Below, piece after piece: positions 16,787-27,836 of a stretch of 64,000 bases of DNA; positions within the stretch are counted from its first letter, which is position 1, and every line of letters starts with the position of its first letter. The notes beneath the pieces were generated by a model that saw only the letters and a list, made by a program, of their open reading frames with translations, did no database searches and was not told the origin of the DNA. Source of the stretch: Psychromonas aquimarina ATCC BAA-1526 (lineage in GTDB: Bacteria; Pseudomonadota; Gammaproteobacteria; Enterobacterales; Psychromonadaceae); assembly GCF_000428725.1 (NCBI RefSeq), contig NZ_AUAM01000010.1:102772-166771 (forward strand), given 5' to 3'. The position numbers and the translations under genes were made by a program.

Positions 16787-19018
16787 TTATTGTGCGTCTA
16801 GAGCACCGCGCATAACATTATAAACAGCGGTATTGTCTACCGTACGTCCCACAAAGACATGAGAATTAAGCCCCCAGGAAGCAATCGGCACATCAACGTT
16901 GGTATGGCTTCCCCATAACCAGCTGACTTCAGGTACTTTGCCCACTCCATTGGTCTTTTCAAGACGTAAACCTCCGGTTTCATGGTCAGCAGTAACAATA
17001 AGCATCGAATCACTGCGCATCTCAGACCAGACAGCCATTTCTTCAACCGTTTTGTCAAACGCGATGGTTTCATGAATCATGCGCTCTTCATCGTTAACAT
17101 GAGAAGCAAAGTCAATTTGTGAGCCTTCTATCATCAATACAAAACCATTAGGATTTTTCGACAAGATTTCTACCGCGGCGGCCGCCATTTCATTAAGCTG
17201 CGGAATATCCTGCTCTTCATAACTTTTCTGCTCATCTAACGGTAATACATAAGGGATCTCATCTTCGCCGAAAATACCGGCAAATAAAATTTCAGCATTT
17301 TCATCAGTCTCAGGCAGTGCCGCTAACGCCGGAATTAAGTCCGTTTTGCTCTTAACCACGGTGTAACCTGCTTTGCCGGCTTCGGCACTGACTATATCGA
17401 CGCCGTCCACCAGCTTGCTGCCGCATAAGGTGACGTTTGGTTTTACTTTACCGTACATGCTTTCAGACAGAGTCACAAAGTCATTTCGGTTTGGACCGTG
17501 CGAAGCAAAGGCAGCCGGGGTAGCATGGACACAATGTGACGTTGCCACCACACCAACGGATTTACCTAAGCTTTGCGCATATTCCAGTATGGTCTGCAGA
17601 TCAGAACCGTCACCCGGAATTGCCTGAGAAATAGTACCAGAAACCGCCTTGCGCCCGGTTGCCATAGCCGATGCAGCGGCTGCTGAATCGGTGTAATAGT
17701 TGGCTCCTAACTCAGGTAGATTTTCATAGCCTAATGTATCGGCACTAGCGGTTTTAATATCACCGCGGTGTCTGCCTGACTCAAGAAATAATGCTTCGCC
17801 CTTATATGCCCGGGTGACATCAAGCTGCGCATAACCCATACCGTCACCAATCATCATTACGATGTTATCGGCTTTTTCCAGCTCAATCACATCTACATCA
17901 TGGCTAGCAGTAGATTCTGAAGAGAGATCTTTATTGATAGTCAGGGTGGCAGTGTAACGGCCTAACGCATCAGCAGCCGCGATTTGACGTTTAGTAACAG
18001 GAGTTTGAGTTAAATCGTCGTTAAGCGTTACATTCATATTACCTTTGGCCGCCCAGCTGTAATCTCCGGCATAAGCACTGCCGTCAGCCGTTAAGCTGAC
18101 TGCAGCATTAATACCCGTAATAGTGTCATGACCTGCAACTGCTTTTACTTTTGCTATAGACAGCGGCACAGCCAGTTGACCGTCACCTAGTGCAGACAAA
18201 GAAAATACATAAGTACCCGCTTCGACCTGAGCTGACATTTTACCGCCCGGATAAGTAGTAAGAGATGATTCTCCTTCGATTAAAGTGACTGGCTGATTAT
18301 CTAAAGAACCGTAAACCAGCGGCTCAGTAATACCTTGATGCACATTAAAACTAATAGTTCCCGCTTCAGCAAAGCTCATCTGCACTTCATACTTACCTGC
18401 ACCAGCGTATGAAAACACACTGCTCTCTGAAGCAGTCCAGTCATTGAAAGTACCGACCAGGTACATCGGCTCAGTCAGATTGTCGGCATCGCTGTCAGTG
18501 ATATTTTGAATCAGCAGTAAAGGGTTATTAATACCTGCAGACGCATCTAAGGTATAACGATATACCTGGTCTTCATCACTGGCGACGGTGATATCCATGT
18601 TTTTATTACTAAAATCATCATATTTACGCTGTAACGTCATCGCTGAATCAAATATGACCTCGGCATCAGCATCTTCACTAACGGCTAAATCTCGTTCTTC
18701 ACTCCAGCCCGGATCTGATATCTTAAATGAGTAAGAGCCCGGCTGCATAGCAAACAAAGCAATATATTCACCTTCACCTTGATAGTGTAACTGTGCTTCC
18801 GGACGAGCTGACCAGCTGTTCATTGAACCTTTAATATACAAACGGCAGTCTTTAGAAGCGTCTACAGCCAGCTCTTCATCTGTACACTTGTACGGGCCTA
18901 AATCAATACTATCCGCAATGGGCGGAGTAACATATTCGGTATTGTCCACTGAACAACCAGTAAGCAGCGAAACAATCCCCACAGTCGATAATACTTTAAT
19001 AACATTTCTAACCTGCAT
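16787..19018 (-). CDS. Modular alkaline phosphatase lipoprotein
   Basis: This 743-residue protein has a lipoprotein signal (VSLLTGC, Cys22). Residues about 55-110 (RLYIKGSMNSWSA) and 185-240 (MYLVGTFNDWTAS) form starch-binding/CBM48-like beta modules, and an Ig-like stretch leads to about 380. The alkaline phosphatase domain has the metal-binding DNIVMMIGDGMG, the nucleophile Ser445 in YYTDSAAAASAMATG, IEGSQIDFASH and TADHETGG. It should release phosphate from organic esters at the cell envelope. Carbohydrate-binding-like repeats on a PhoA-type enzyme are unusual and may hold it to polysaccharide. No Pho box was recognised upstream. Confidence 0.88.
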   Translation of the reverse strand: MQVRNVIKVLSTVGIVSLLTGCSVDNTEYVTPPIADSIDLGPYKCTDEELAVDASKDCRLYIKGSMNSWSARPEAQLHYQGEGEYIALFAMQPGSYSFKISDPGWSEERDLAVSEDADAEVIFDSAMTLQRKYDDFSNKNMDITVASDEDQVYRYTLDASAGINNPLLLIQNITDSDADNLTEPMYLVGTFNDWTASESSVFSYAGAGKYEVQMSFAEAGTISFNVHQGITEPLVYGSLDNQPVTLIEGESSLTTYPGGKMSAQVEAGTYVFSLSALGDGQLAVPLSIAKVKAVAGHDTITGINAAVSLTADGSAYAGDYSWAAKGNMNVTLNDDLTQTPVTKRQIAAADALGRYTATLTINKDLSSESTASHDVDVIELEKADNIVMMIGDGMGYAQLDVTRAYKGEALFLESGRHRGDIKTASADTLGYENLPELGANYYTDSAAAASAMATGRKAVSGTISQAIPGDGSDLQTILEYAQSLGKSVGVVATSHCVHATPAAFASHGPNRNDFVTLSESMYGKVKPNVTLCGSKLVDGVDIVSAEAGKAGYTVVKSKTDLIPALAALPETDENAEILFAGIFGEDEIPYVLPLDEQKSYEEQDIPQLNEMAAAAVEILSKNPNGFVLMIEGSQIDFASHVNDEERMIHETIAFDKTVEEMAVWSEMRSDSMLIVTADHETGGLRLEKTNGVGKVPEVSWLWGSHTNVDVPIASWGLNSHVFVGRTVDNTAVYNVMRGALDAQ

Positions 19019-19021
19019 TTC

Positions 19022-19744
19022 ATTTCCTTAATAAATTAATTCTTAAATATGCTTAAATTCAAACAAACAAGTACATACTTTGAACCGCTAAAAAAGGTCA
19101 ATGGAATAGACGAAAATCATTTTTTCTTAGATAAGAAACACAGCAATATAAACGTACAAATAATTGACCTGTGAACAGCATATCAGATAAACATAGTGAA
19201 TAAAGTTGTCATCTCTCGGAATAAACAAGATAAACAAAACAATATAACACAACAAGCAACCAGTTGATTTTTATGAGATTCCAACCAAATCACAGGATAA
19301 TTGCAAGGTCGTAAAAATCTGTTTTATTATCTGTATTCACAAAGAAACAGTATTGACTTTTTGTTCATCACAAGGTGTATCTATTAATAACAGCTCCGCA
19401 TTTTGCATCTATCATTAAAATCAAAAGGCACTTAAAACGACTGATACAGCAAATTGAATGATAACGGGTATAAGAACTATTTCAGCAGCAGGCAGAACAG
19501 GAAAAATACAAAGTTGAGCGTTTAAGCAGTCGGGTAAATATTCAGGGAAAACATGCAGCAGCAGTTTCTAGAACAGCTAATATTGATGATATTTAGCTGA
19601 TAATCTTTCAATATAGCCCACACCATCATAACGGAACATTATCATTTTAATAACCATTGATAATTTCTTGTGATACACAATAATCCCTATACTCACTCCA
19701 TCAAAACAAGTTACCAGTATATTATTTTAAATTTGGAGAAAATT
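19022..19744. other. Long AT-rich intergenic region
   Basis: About 720 bases between divergent genes. It is AT-rich with many short homopolymer runs and has no convincing ORF, RNA or repeat. It should contain the promoters of the phosphatase and of the VOC gene. Confidence 0.5.
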
Positions 19745-20230
19745 ATGAAAATGAATCATGTGGGTATTATGGTGGGCGATATGGATAAAGCTGTCGAGTT
19801 TTACACCAATGCGCTTGGTCTTAAAGTCGTGATGGGCTGCACCAAAGTCAAAGAGGAGCGTGAGACTGCTATCGGAAGAATGTGTGTCGCAGTCTTTGGT
19901 GAAGGGTTTAAAGGTTTTAATATTGCACACCTGGTAACAACGGATGGTATTGGTGTTGAGCTGTTTGAAATGAAAGAGCACCAGGAGCGCCATGAAGTTG
20001 ATTTTTCTAAAATCGGTATTTTTCATTTTTGCCTGCAAACGGATAATTTTGATGATGTTATTGAAAAGACAGAGAAATTCGGCGGTAAAGTGAGAATGGA
20101 TATCATGCAGTATCATCCTGAAGATGATAACAAACCTGCAAAAATGGTTTACCTGGAAGACCCGTTTGGAAACTTATTTGAGCTTTACTCACACACCTAT
20201 GAAGAGACTTATTCTTCTGAGTATGAGTAG
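19745..20230 (+). CDS. VOC superfamily (glyoxalase/dioxygenase-type) protein
   Basis: A 161-residue cytosolic protein with the vicinal-oxygen-chelate pattern. It opens with MNHVGIMVGDMDKAVEFYTN, has a central GIFHFCLQTDNFDDVIEK (second metal-binding half) and ends YLEDPFGNLFELYSH. Metal ligands could be His5, Glu84 or nearby, the second-module His and the last Glu. The reaction cannot be assigned. The start at 19745 is chosen because GGAG (19735-19738) lies 6 nt upstream and the homology begins there; an in-frame ATG at 19670 has no such signal. Confidence 0.8.
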   Translation: MKMNHVGIMVGDMDKAVEFYTNALGLKVVMGCTKVKEERETAIGRMCVAVFGEGFKGFNIAHLVTTDGIGVELFEMKEHQERHEVDFSKIGIFHFCLQTDNFDDVIEKTEKFGGKVRMDIMQYHPEDDNKPAKMVYLEDPFGNLFELYSHTYEETYSSEYE

Positions 20231-20246
20231 ATTACAAGAAAAGAAT

Positions 20247-20276
20247 AAAGGGCCGGCAGCTCTACCAGCCCTTTTT
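20247..20276 (+). terminator. Bidirectional terminator between the VOC gene and pbpC
   Basis: AAAGGGC and GCCCTTT arms, extended by GG/CC across one mismatch, enclose an 8-nt loop and end in a T5 run. A-rich DNA on the other side suits termination of the convergent pbpC transcript as well. Confidence 0.75.
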
Positions 20277-20330
20277 AAAACTTAATTTATCTACACGCTG
20301 TCTTCCCTGATTTCGTCAGTGCTCATATTA

Positions 20331-22670
20331 TTAAGGCAGCGCGTTGTCTTCAGGTTCAACGACAAAATTGACCTGATCTCCCTGCCCGCTCTGATCAACC
20401 ACGCTCAACTGATGGTATCCCGGCGGAGGAACCGGCAGACTAATTTTATTCGCTTGTGCCGTTAATAACGTTCCATTTAAGAACCAGTACCAGTCCGGCT
20501 GTCCACCCACCGCTTCTGCTCGTAATATGGGCCGATTCCCAGTTGCCGCATGCAGCTTGATACGCTGGCCTTTTTCAATACCCTGAATTTTAACGCCCGC
20601 CGTAGGTAATAAAGCACCAGCCTTATGACAACGGGGATCTAATTCAGGAATGCGCTGATAGCTTTGCCATGACGGATTAATCCTATTCTGCAGCGGTGTC
20701 GGCCAGCGTGGGAATAAAATAGTGCTGGTCTTTTCCACACAGCCTAAATCAACTCTCAAGCCTGAGTCATTAGCCACCTTTACCGCAAGCCAAGGCTTAG
20801 CATCCTGCTCACTGTTTTCCTTTGTATGCATTAACGTCAACGGTGTTTTACCATTAATAGTCCAGGCTGTTGATTTACTGTCACACAATTCAGGCTTACT
20901 TATATCTGCCGTTCCTGTAGGCCAGCAAATATCAACAGCCTTAACCTTATCCGGCCGAGTATGAATAAATCGGCTTTCATTCGTCTGCGGTAAACGTTCC
21001 GCCAAAGCACGTAATAAAGGAACTGCCGTCTGCGCACCATAATGGCCGCTCATGGTCGCGTTATCAGGCATACCAACCCATACACCTATTGTATACTGCC
21101 CGGTTACAGCCAGTGCCCAGGCATCACGATAAGCTGAGCTTGTACCAGTTTTCAAGGCTAAAGGCCGATCAGAACGAGTACGGTCTGCCTGCAGTAATAT
21201 ATCCCGCACTATCCATGCGGCTTCCTCACTCAATAAGGGCTTAGATTCAGGGATACTGTCCTGCCGAATAAATTTGGGCGAAATAACTCTACCGTGATTA
21301 GCTAGAGATGAATACAGAGATACCAGCTGCTGCAGGCGAATACCTGCTCCGCCTAATGCCAGTGCCAGGGTTGGCTTTGCTCCCGCAGGTAAAACTAATT
21401 CCGCTCCGGAAGACTGCAGCCCCGCATAAAAAGCGCGAGCTGTGATTTGTTCTAATAACTGTACAGCAGGAATATTGAGTGACTTCTGCAATGCTTGACT
21501 CGCACTGACTGCGCCGCTGAAGCCCACATCAAAATTACTAGGGCGGTAATCAGAAAATACAAGAGGCACATCCATTAATAAACTTTCACTGTGAATAATG
21601 CCCAGATCCAGTGCCATAGCATAAATAAAAGGTTTCAACGCAGATCCTGGAGAACGCAGGGCTGTGACCATATCAATATAACCGTAGCGGCTCGCATCCA
21701 AAAAATCCGCAGAACCTACGTAAGCATTAATTTCACCGCTGCCGTGTTTCATAACCATCATAGAAATTGATGCTCCCGCAGGTAAGAAGCCGCGGTTATC
21801 ACGTGCTAACTGCTCAGCAGCCAGCTGCAGATCACGATGGATATAGGTACTTATTCGAGCAGTATTTTTATAAGTATTAACTAAACGTCTGGATAATAAG
21901 GGTGCCGATAAAGGTGCAGGTTTGATACGAATACTCAAATCTTCCATCAAAGCCCGCTCTAATTCTTGTTGAGACAGCACGCCGAATCTGTTCATACGCT
22001 GCAGCACTTTATTTCGCTGCTGCATCGCCCGCTGCGGATGACGATCTGCCCGGTAATAACTGGGTGCTTGAGGTAAACCCGCTAATAAAGCGGCCTGGGC
22101 ATGAGTCAAGCTTTGAGCTGAATGACCAAAGTAATGCCGGCTAGCCGTTTCTACCCCTTCAATCGTTCCACCAAACGGAGCATGATTCAGATAATATTTT
22201 AGAATATCCTGCTTAGAAAAATGCCACTCTAACTGCAGTGCACGGCCAATCTGCAAAAATTTACCCAGCAGACCTTTATTCCCGCCGGTATGTTGAGGGT
22301 AGCGTAAACGAACAACCTGCATCGTTAAAGTAGAGCCGCCGGAAACAACCCTTCCGTTGAGCGCTAATTGATAACACGCTCGGAGCATGGCTAATGGATT
22401 TATACCAGGGTGCTGATAAAACCAGCGGTCTTCGTAAGCTAATAATGCCTGAATATAATATTCAGATACCTGCTGCTGTGATGTTGGATAACGCCATATG
22501 CCGCGTTCATCGGCAAAACGCCGTAATACCTCGCCTTGACTGTCAACAACAATTTGTGCTCCTTTACGTGTCGACAAGTCCACGGGCCATATCCAGTCTG
22601 CCAGCACCAGTAATAAAAACAGTACCGGCAGAGCCAGAATAAATTTACGCAGCCGTTGAAATTTATGCAT
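20331..22670 (-). CDS. pbpC: Penicillin-binding protein 1C
   Basis: A bifunctional-type PBP of 779 aa (E. coli PbpC is about 770). It has an N-terminal membrane anchor and a glycosyltransferase GT51 domain with EDRWFYQHPGINPLAM and GGSTLTMQVVRL. The transpeptidase domain has SPGSALKPF (active-site Ser), SLN and KTGTS. The C-terminal BiPBP_C domain is at about 690-775. It acts in periplasmic peptidoglycan synthesis. It lies 20 nt after the alpha-2-macroglobulin gene, the conserved yfhM-pbpC pairing, in which the macroglobulin is thought to trap proteases after envelope breach. Confidence 0.95.
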   Translation of the reverse strand: MHKFQRLRKFILALPVLFLLLVLADWIWPVDLSTRKGAQIVVDSQGEVLRRFADERGIWRYPTSQQQVSEYYIQALLAYEDRWFYQHPGINPLAMLRACYQLALNGRVVSGGSTLTMQVVRLRYPQHTGGNKGLLGKFLQIGRALQLEWHFSKQDILKYYLNHAPFGGTIEGVETASRHYFGHSAQSLTHAQAALLAGLPQAPSYYRADRHPQRAMQQRNKVLQRMNRFGVLSQQELERALMEDLSIRIKPAPLSAPLLSRRLVNTYKNTARISTYIHRDLQLAAEQLARDNRGFLPAGASISMMVMKHGSGEINAYVGSADFLDASRYGYIDMVTALRSPGSALKPFIYAMALDLGIIHSESLLMDVPLVFSDYRPSNFDVGFSGAVSASQALQKSLNIPAVQLLEQITARAFYAGLQSSGAELVLPAGAKPTLALALGGAGIRLQQLVSLYSSLANHGRVISPKFIRQDSIPESKPLLSEEAAWIVRDILLQADRTRSDRPLALKTGTSSAYRDAWALAVTGQYTIGVWVGMPDNATMSGHYGAQTAVPLLRALAERLPQTNESRFIHTRPDKVKAVDICWPTGTADISKPELCDSKSTAWTINGKTPLTLMHTKENSEQDAKPWLAVKVANDSGLRVDLGCVEKTSTILFPRWPTPLQNRINPSWQSYQRIPELDPRCHKAGALLPTAGVKIQGIEKGQRIKLHAATGNRPILRAEAVGGQPDWYWFLNGTLLTAQANKISLPVPPPGYHQLSVVDQSGQGDQVNFVVEPEDNALP

Positions 22671-22690
22671 TCAGCTTAATTTTTCCATAC

Positions 22691-25600
22691 TCAGGGAGTA
22701 ATTATCAGTTTCTGCGATGATTGACCCAGTGCATGATAAAATGGACGGTACATATCTTCTGCATAAGGCGGCGGTACCTGGTATTCACCAGGTGTTACCG
22801 CCCGAGCCAGATAAAATAGGTGGCGGGGACGGTACTCATCCAGACGTAATGCGGCAACAAAGCGATCATCTCGATATTCAAGGTGTTCAACCTGCTGACT
22901 CTGCTGCCAGTTACTAACAGACACGCCGTCAACATTTAATTTTGAGATATCGACACTCGCATCGGCTAAATTTTGATTTTCCAGTTCCAGTCCGGCCGGC
23001 AGTAAATCAACCACTAAAGCATCCGGTAAATTACGCTCCGCCGATGCCGTTATCCGTACCACAATCAAATCACCACTGGCCAGTTGTTTCAGCTCCATAG
23101 GCTGCCCCTGCAGGTTGAAATAATCACGGCTGACATGTATTTTATTTCGATAAGGCGGCGGCAGGTTTTCGTGCTCCCCGATTAGTTCCAAAGAGGCATA
23201 AAGCGTTGTTTTTCCTGCATTGATACTTTGCAGCGAATTTAACTGAGCCAAATCAATCAGTGAGGAAAAAACACCTTTTTCATTAATCTGCTGCTGGAAA
23301 TCAGAGGTAACTAACAGGGCTTCTGTTGCTCCCTGCTCATCAGCGGCACTAGCGACAGCCGCCTGGAATAAAGCATTACGCTCCTGTGTACTTAACCAGG
23401 TACGCTGACGGGCCAGATCAAATACCGCAAGTAGTTGTTTACCTTCAGCTTTACCTGCTTTCGCCAATACAGTGTATAACAATGCTGCATCACGTAATTC
23501 ACTGCCGTAATAGCCGTAATACCCTTTACTGTACTGAGTCTGTTTAGCCTTCTCAAATGCCTGCAGTGCTAATTCAGCATCACCTGCGGCCTGCAGAGCA
23601 AATCCTAAATGTGCCCATGGCAGACCAGAGCGTGCGCTGCTGTTTTCCTGTTGTTGATATAAACGTCTTAACTGCGCTAAAGAAGCTCGATTTGACCGGG
23701 CTAATACATAAGCTGCATAGGCTTTAGTTGCAAAACGATAATAATCTTCTGAGTCAGACCATGAATAATGAATACTCGTCGAACCATCCACATAACGTTG
23801 TAAACGATCCAGTGCTTTTTTCATCGGCTCATAGGGAACCAGCGCACCGGCATCTCGAGCCGCGGAAACAAAATCAGTAACATAAACTGTCAGCCAGTTT
23901 AATTCTGTGCCTGAGTTACTCCATAAAGCAAAACCACCGGAGCTGTTCTGGCGGCGAAGCACGCGTTCAATAGCGGCTTCCATCTGGCTGCGGCGGAATT
24001 TTTCGCTGAAATCCTGTTTAAACTTTTTCTCAAGTTTTTCTTTCAGTTTAAATCGCTCTGCTATTTCCGGAGAAACTAATACCCAGGGATAACCGCTGCT
24101 GGTTGACTGCTCAGTACAGCCGTAGGGATATTTTAACAGCGCATCAAAATGACTGCCGATATCGATAGGCGGCTGGGAAGACAGCGATAAACGGGCTTGA
24201 ACACTGTCCGGGATCAGTCCGTCGGTGTCCAGATCAGGCTGCCAGATGCTTCCCGCTTCAATAACAGCTTGTTGTTTACGCGTGACAGACGGATAGGCAG
24301 AGCGAGTTCCTAAGATCCAGCTGCGTTCAACTAGAATACTGGCATCATGACTGCTGACCTTAGCTGTTATCGTTCCTTCGCCTAACCGCTCAGCCAGAAC
24401 GCTAAATTTCAATGTGCGGCGTTCGCTGTCACTTAATGCCAGAGTCTGCTTCCACTGCTTGTTTTTTAATGCACCCGCAACAGAAAATTCAATATTAAAT
24501 TCCTGGTCTTTGTCTGATAAGTTAGATAGATCCAGTGCCAGTTCAGACTTATCGCCCCTTGCCAGAAAGCGCGGTTTAGATAACTGTGTCACCAGCGCAT
24601 CAGCGACTTGAGTTTCGGCTTCATTACTGCCGTAACTATTATCACTCCAGGCTACGGCCATCCAGCGCAGGGTACCGTTAAATTCAGGCACATCAATGCT
24701 GATCAATGCTTTTCCATTGTTATCAAACTTGACCGCTTGTGCTTGAATCGCAACTATTTGAACATCATTTTTAGGTTTATTACCACCCCGCACTAGCTCT
24801 GCGTTGCTCTTTTTAAAGCGCCCGCCGCCAAACCGCTGTGACGCATAATCGTACCCGGCATTTTCAATAATATTTCCGTATACGTCATAAAGCTGATAAT
24901 CATAACGGCGAGGGCTGAACAGATAACTCAACGGATCCGGCGTTTCAAAACGCTTGATATTGAGAACACCAACATCAACTGCCGCAACACTAACCCATAC
25001 ATCAGAGTCAGGGCGGAAATCCCCCTTGAGTGTTATCTCAGCAGTTACTGTTCGTTCAGGCTGCACTTTCTCAGGTACTTTAATCTCAACTTTAAGCTCA
25101 GCATCAGGACGGCGTAAAGGTAAATGTAAGAGTCCAAAGGCACGTTTAGGAGCCACTGAATGCTTCATATCACCCGGCGTCAATACGGTAGCGGTAAAGT
25201 ACAAATCATGGCGCATCCAGCTTTTATCAATAACAACATTCACTTCACTGCCTTCAGCACTAACATCAATCTGCTTGCGCCACAGTACATTGTCATTTGA
25301 TTCTAAGGTTATAAAAGCAAGGCCGTCTACCGCAGGTAACAGGCTAAGCTTCGCGCTGTCCCCTGCCTGGTAATGATCTCGATCCAGCCTCATCATCACC
25401 TGATCGGGTTTCATACTGTCAGAGTTATTATTACTCCAGCCGCTCCAGCGGGTAGAAAACTTAAAGACAGCCAGCTGCTTTCCTGACTTATCTTGAACTT
25501 GCAGACGATAACTGCCCCATTCAACAGGCACAGAAAAAGCCACAGGAGAAGAGCCGTCAAAATTTAGCGTGCCGGAAAATACTTCATAATTTAACGGATC

Positions 25601-26255
25601 ATATTTCCAGGTCCAGCCGCGGGAATCACTGTAACTCCAGTAATAATTTCGGTTTTCACGAATCAAACTGTACTGGTAGTTTTTCCCCTTTAACTGTTTT
25701 CCCTGTGCATCAGTCAGAACAGCTTTAAAGGAGACACGAGAATTATCATCTGCATGCCCGTCAAACTGAGGTTCAATACCGACAAGTTGTTTACTGAGAA
25801 TATTCGTAGTGACAGTACTGCGGGTAACGGGTCTGCCGCCGCTTTCATATAAACTAATGTTAGAGATTAACGATAAAGGCGATGTGATACTGCTCCACTG
25901 ATTCATTGGAATAATAAAATCAGCTTTGCCCTCACTGCTTAAGTTAAGCGCATCAATTTTCAGCTGTTTAGGAGTAATCACTTCCCCGGCATTACCAAAA
26001 AAATAACTTTTCCACTGCACAAACGGATGTGCCTCAAGCTCTGCAATAACAAAACCGTCAATTTTATTATTAGAAGCAGGAGCGCCGTACAGATATTCTC
26101 CTAATATGGGAATTTTAACCTGCCTGCGCTCGGCTGTCTGACGATGTTTCTTTTCATCACCGTCAAATAACGTAAGCTTCAAACGCTCAGGTAAAAATTC
26201 TTCCACAGAAATCTCGTAACTATGGCGTAAACTATTTAGCGGTTTTCTGACCGTC
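22691..26255 (-). pseudogene. Alpha-2-macroglobulin, C-terminal part after a frameshift
   Basis: About 1,185 codons encode the larger, C-terminal part of a bacterial alpha-2-macroglobulin (YfhM type). It holds MG domains beginning SYEISVEEFLPERLKLTLF, the bait/A2M region (TLRWMAVAWS), the thioester motif YPYGCTEQ near residue 715, and the thioester-domain helices to the C-terminus. It is separated from the N-terminal part by a one-base shift in the run CAGAAAACC around 26245-26250; deleting one A restores the frame. Across the junction the sequence goes from an MG-type 'LLKDFDGQ' strand straight to 'LRHSYEISVEEF', so some of the intervening MG domain may also be lost. No ribosome-binding site serves this half. 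Confidence 0.75.
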
Positions 26256-27629
26256 AAAATCTTTTAACAGTGCAAAAATATCCAGTGTTTCACCAGGACG
26301 ATAGAGATTTCTAGGCCCCCAGGCAAAAACCTGCATGGGTTGATGGCGGCTGACTGGATTTTTAAATGCCGATAAATCCAGAGGACTACGTTTAAAATCA
26401 ATGACGGTATATTCCTGCCCTTTCTGCGCGACGAGAGTATTGCCTTGGGAATAAAAAGATTCGAACTGAGCTTCACCTAATTCATTAGTAGACTGCTGAC
26501 CAATAAGTTTTTCACCTCGATAAATCGACAGCAATACATTTTCCAAGACGTTACCCGTAGAAATAGAATTAGCATTGATACGTAAAATACGTTCATTTTT
26601 ACGCAGCTGCAGCCCTATATCACTGATGGTAAAAAAATTCGTCGGATATTGATTCTTGTATAATCCAGGGGCAGACAGTACAGCGACATAAGCCCCCTGC
26701 TGATCAAGGCTTGCTATTTTAGATAAATCCAGGTTCGTCGTCGTGCGTTGATTACGCTGGTGTTTAACCGGAAAACGACCGCTGTAAACCATTTTTGTTT
26801 CATTGGCGAAATGATTTAACTGATAGTAACTATTGCGATCCTGGTAGCTATAATGAATCCATTTACCAATATGCTCCGGTAAAATACGGAAAATCTCAAT
26901 ATCAACTTCATCTATATTCAGTGTGGTAACAGGTAAAGCACGACGGATTTTATTAGACAATACATAACCGTCCCCTGAAAAATTAACACTGGGTTGAGTT
27001 TGACGACTAGTAAAGCTTTCTTCGCCAGGCCGTGCCAGGCTTGTTCCATTAACCGCTTTCAGGCCTGGTTTAACCTCCACTTTATAGCTTTGATTCGGCT
27101 CGATAAAAGGATAGATCATTGCTAAACCGTTACTGTCCAAAACCCAGTCAGAAGAGTTCTGCACTTTATCACCGAGCTTAATCGTTAAAAACTGACGCCA
27201 GTTACTATCAGCATCCACAGGAACCTTAATACGTACCACGGCGGCAGCACCATTATTCCAGTTTTCTTCTTTTATCGTAGTAACCTTCTGTGATTGTCCA
27301 GCATACTGCTGCTTGAGGTAATGACTTTCAAGCTCAGCTATACGGATCTGATAAGAGGTTTTCAAACACTGAATATCTGCACATTTATTTCGTACATTTA
27401 CCCATTGCCGCTGCGCTTTTTTTAGTTTTTCGCTTTTTTCTAATTGACGATACTTTTCGCCTAATGTTGAATCTTGACGTGACAGTTCTGCATCACCACA
27501 AATAAATTTCTCGGTTTGGCTTGCTGCTTTAGCGCAGTCAAAACTGGCGCTATTAGCAACTGATATAAATAACAGCAATAGGATAGAAGTCAAAACCGTT
27601 ACAAACATCTGACGATCAACAATGGGCAT
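26232..27629 (-). pseudogene. Alpha-2-macroglobulin, N-terminal part (frameshifted)
   Basis: The 465-residue N-terminal part of the macroglobulin. ATG 27629 follows AAGGA at good spacing, and a signal peptide runs to about residue 28 (ISVANSA). Next comes a DUF1311/LprI-like cysteine-containing domain (FDCAKAASQTEKFICGD ... NKCADIQC), then the first MG domains (WGPRNLYRPGETLDIFALL). Translation stops at KTAK just after a run of four A. In the intact protein this would be the periplasmic protease-trap partner of PBP1C. An assembly error at the A-run cannot be excluded. Confidence 0.75.
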
Positions 27630-27726
27630 AGCAAATTCCTTTTTAACTATAAAAAGCGGGCCGTAATTATGCACTTTCGTTGTGCTGGTTTCTAGCTAAT
27701 TAGAAACAACTATTTAATAAATATTA

Positions 27727-27801
27727 AATAAGTAGTTAATATTTTTTGAATAAGTAGTTAATGTTTTTTAAATAAGTAATTAATGTTTATTTAATAAGCA
27801 G
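27727..27801. repeat. 22-bp tandem repeat, three units plus a partial
   Basis: Units beginning AATAAGTAGTTAATNTTTTTT start at 27727, 27749 and 27771, and a partial unit at 27793. The repeat is very AT-rich and lies between nudC and the macroglobulin gene. It may be curved promoter DNA or a slippage product. Confidence 0.75.
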
Positions 27802-27836
27802 AGTCGACCATAGGATAGCAAAAGCTTTTAAACATC

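Noticed and set aside
26240..26257. Programmed frameshift in the macroglobulin gene
   Set aside because: The needed shift is +1 and lies on AAAACC without a known slippery-site context or stimulatory structure; mutation or sequencing error is simpler.
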